DNA of 64,000 nucleotides from Leifsonia sp. ZF2019 (GTDB lineage: Bacteria > Actinomycetota > Actinomycetes > Actinomycetales > Microbacteriaceae). Numbering within the stretch: the stretch's first letter is position 1; each line of letters begins with the position of its first letter. Location: contig NZ_CP065037.1 in the NCBI RefSeq assembly GCF_019924635.1, positions 3,100,001-3,164,000 of the forward strand. Reading direction: 5' to 3'. Below, piece by piece: positions 62,932 through 64,000 of this stretch. The position numbers were made by a program, and so were the translations under genes. The notes beneath the pieces are model-generated. The model saw only the letters and a program-made list of their open reading frames with translations. It was not told the DNA's origin and made no database searches.

Positions 62932-63846
62932 GACGACCCGGCGAAGCCCTCCGGCCGGATCCCCCAGCGCACCGTCCACTCCTCGCCCGGCTCGAGCCAG
63001 CGCAGACCCTCTCCCGAGTTCAGCGCATTCGCGGGCGCGGTCATCGGCTCCACGGCGAGCGCCACGTCGCCCGGCTCCTTCGTGGCGAACGAACGGTGGG
63101 TGAAGACCTGCACGTAGGCGAACGCGGGATCGCTCCAGAGCACGACCCGGCGGCCGTCGTCGGCGGCGAGGGCGTGCTCCGGCCGCTCGGCGAGGCCGCC
63201 GAACCCGTCGTTGACGTCGAGGTCGCTCACGCGCACGCCGGCGGAGAGGTCGAAACGGGTTCCGGCCACCGGGGCCGTCCCCGTCACGTTCAGGCGGTCG
63301 TCGGTCTCGTAGCGTGTGGCGGCCGCGACGGTGATCGTGAGCTGGTCGGCGGGCACGTCTCCGATGCGCAGGTTGGGGGTGTGCGCCGATCGCGACCGGC
63401 GCACGCCGCTCACCGGCGTTCGCGATGGTGTGGGTGACGGTGAGGCCTTCCGTGTCGAGTTCGTGCTCGACCACGGTGTCGAGCAGGAACGGGTACCCGG
63501 CCTGCGGGTAGATCGTCGCCGCCTGCGTGACGGAGGAATCGGTGCGGGCGACCAGGGTGTAGGGCGAGAAGCGCAGGAGGCCGTGACTCGCGTTGCCGAG
63601 CGCGGGCTCCGTGAGCGCGAGCTGCTGAGCCGTTCCGTCGAGCTCCCAGCGGCCGTCCTTCACACGATTGGGCCACGGCACGAGGACGATCCCGTCGGCG
63701 GACGGCGGCGTCGCCCCCTCCGCGAACGGCTCCGTCAGGTCGACGCCCGCATAGCGGAGGGTGCGGATGCCCGCCGCGACCTGTGTGATGGTCGCGGTGA
63801 GATCGCCGAACTCGAGGTCGTACTGATCGCCGGTGGGTGCTCGCAT
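62910..63846 (-). pseudogene. Aldose 1-epimerase, interrupted by a frameshift
   Basis: Two frames together encode one protein of about 311 residues. Residues 1-160 run from MRAPTGDQYDLEFGDLTATI to the active-site part A-P-V-A-I-G-A-H-P. The rest continues in another frame from N-L-R-I-G-D-V-P-A-D to S-Y-L-A-S-W-G, with the typical E-P-M-T-A-P-A-N-A-L-N-S-G. The break coincides with a run of five Gs on the plus strand (63375-63379); one G fewer would restore the frame. Galactose mutarotase-type function would be lost or reduced. It could be a sequencing error, a true mutation or a switchable tract. Confidence 0.85.
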
Positions 63847-63850
63847 GGGC

Positions 63851-64000
63851 TCAGCCTAGGCCCGCGGCGACGGTCACGGGCAGCCCGGCCCCGCGCAGGG
63901 CGGCGAGCTGAGGGGAGAACGCCGAGGCGCCGGTGATGAGGGCGGCGACCTCGTCGACCCCCGCGATGCGTCCGAGGTGCGTCCGGCCGAGCTTGGAGCC
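63851..64000 (-). CDS. DeoR-family sugar-metabolism regulator, C-terminal end (partial)
   Basis: The last 49 residues are present: S-K-L-G-R-T-H-L-G-R-I-A-G-V-D-E-V-A-A-L-I, then A-L-R-G-A-G-L-P-V-T-V-A. This is the end of the phosphosugar-binding domain of DeoR/GlpR regulators (the S-K-x-G-R and V-D-x-V-x-x-L-I-T motifs). The N-terminal part lies beyond the window. The stop is four bases before the epimerase start, so the two form an operon. Confidence 0.75.
   Translation of the reverse strand, partial: GSKLGRTHLGRIAGVDEVAALITGASAFSPQLAALRGAGLPVTVAAGLG

Overview
The window is high-GC Gram-positive (actinobacterial) DNA. Three things support this: GTG starts are frequent, CarD sits near IspDF-CysS-RlmB, and SenX3-RegX3, GlnR, SigK/RskA and MutT1-type genes are present. 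Gene content and sequence style suggest Microbacteriaceae (Leifsonia-like), but the genus is a guess. There is no rRNA and no CRISPR array.

Layout. 1-6.6 kb is a catabolic block: the end of a LacI regulator, a ThDP-dependent enzyme, an MHS-type transporter, a GntR/FCD regulator, and a 3-hydroxybenzoate 4-monooxygenase-like flavoprotein whose promoter carries palindromes like the IclR/PcaR operator. 6.7-10.6 kb holds tRNA-Thr, a DsbA-like membrane protein, an orphan sugar-ABC ATPase and a DUF4032 protein. 10.6-16.2 kb is a LacI-controlled unit: amidohydrolase plus a complete amino-acid-type ABC importer. 16.3-24.8 kb holds rlmB-cysS-ispDF and carD, separated by a 4-kb gene for a secreted, wall-anchored GH30 galactanase-like protein.

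24.9-43.6 kb is dominated by phosphate physiology: SenX3-RegX3, PhoU, GpmA, GlnR, polyphosphate kinase with a MutT1-type hydrolase, and pstSCAB. Eleven-base direct repeats resembling PHO boxes lie in front of senX3/phoU, ppk and pstS, so these loci probably form one RegX3 regulon. 43.7-45.9 kb holds sigK-rskA with a structured, terminator-containing leader, and a conserved unknown gene.

45,995-56,000 is an integrated element. It lies in tRNA-Lys(TTT) between 38-bp perfect repeats and has tandem 11-bp arm-type sites at both ends, a tyrosine integrase, an Xre-type regulator, two AlpA/Xis-like proteins, an iteron-like repeat array beside a winged-helix gene, many short phage-type genes, a minor-tail-like protein and a broken HNH endonuclease. 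No capsid, portal or terminase is visible, so it is a decayed prophage or a satellite-like island.

56.0-64.0 kb returns to chromosomal genes: a DtxR-box-controlled surface protein with an HtaA (heme-binding) domain, a CLC channel, a DUF4232 lipoprotein, a Ca2+/H+ antiporter-like protein, a TetR/SDR pair with twin operators, a frameshifted aldose epimerase and the end of a DeoR regulator.

Many convergent gene pairs are separated by long perfect hairpins. A short palindromic extragenic repeat occurs at three separate places.
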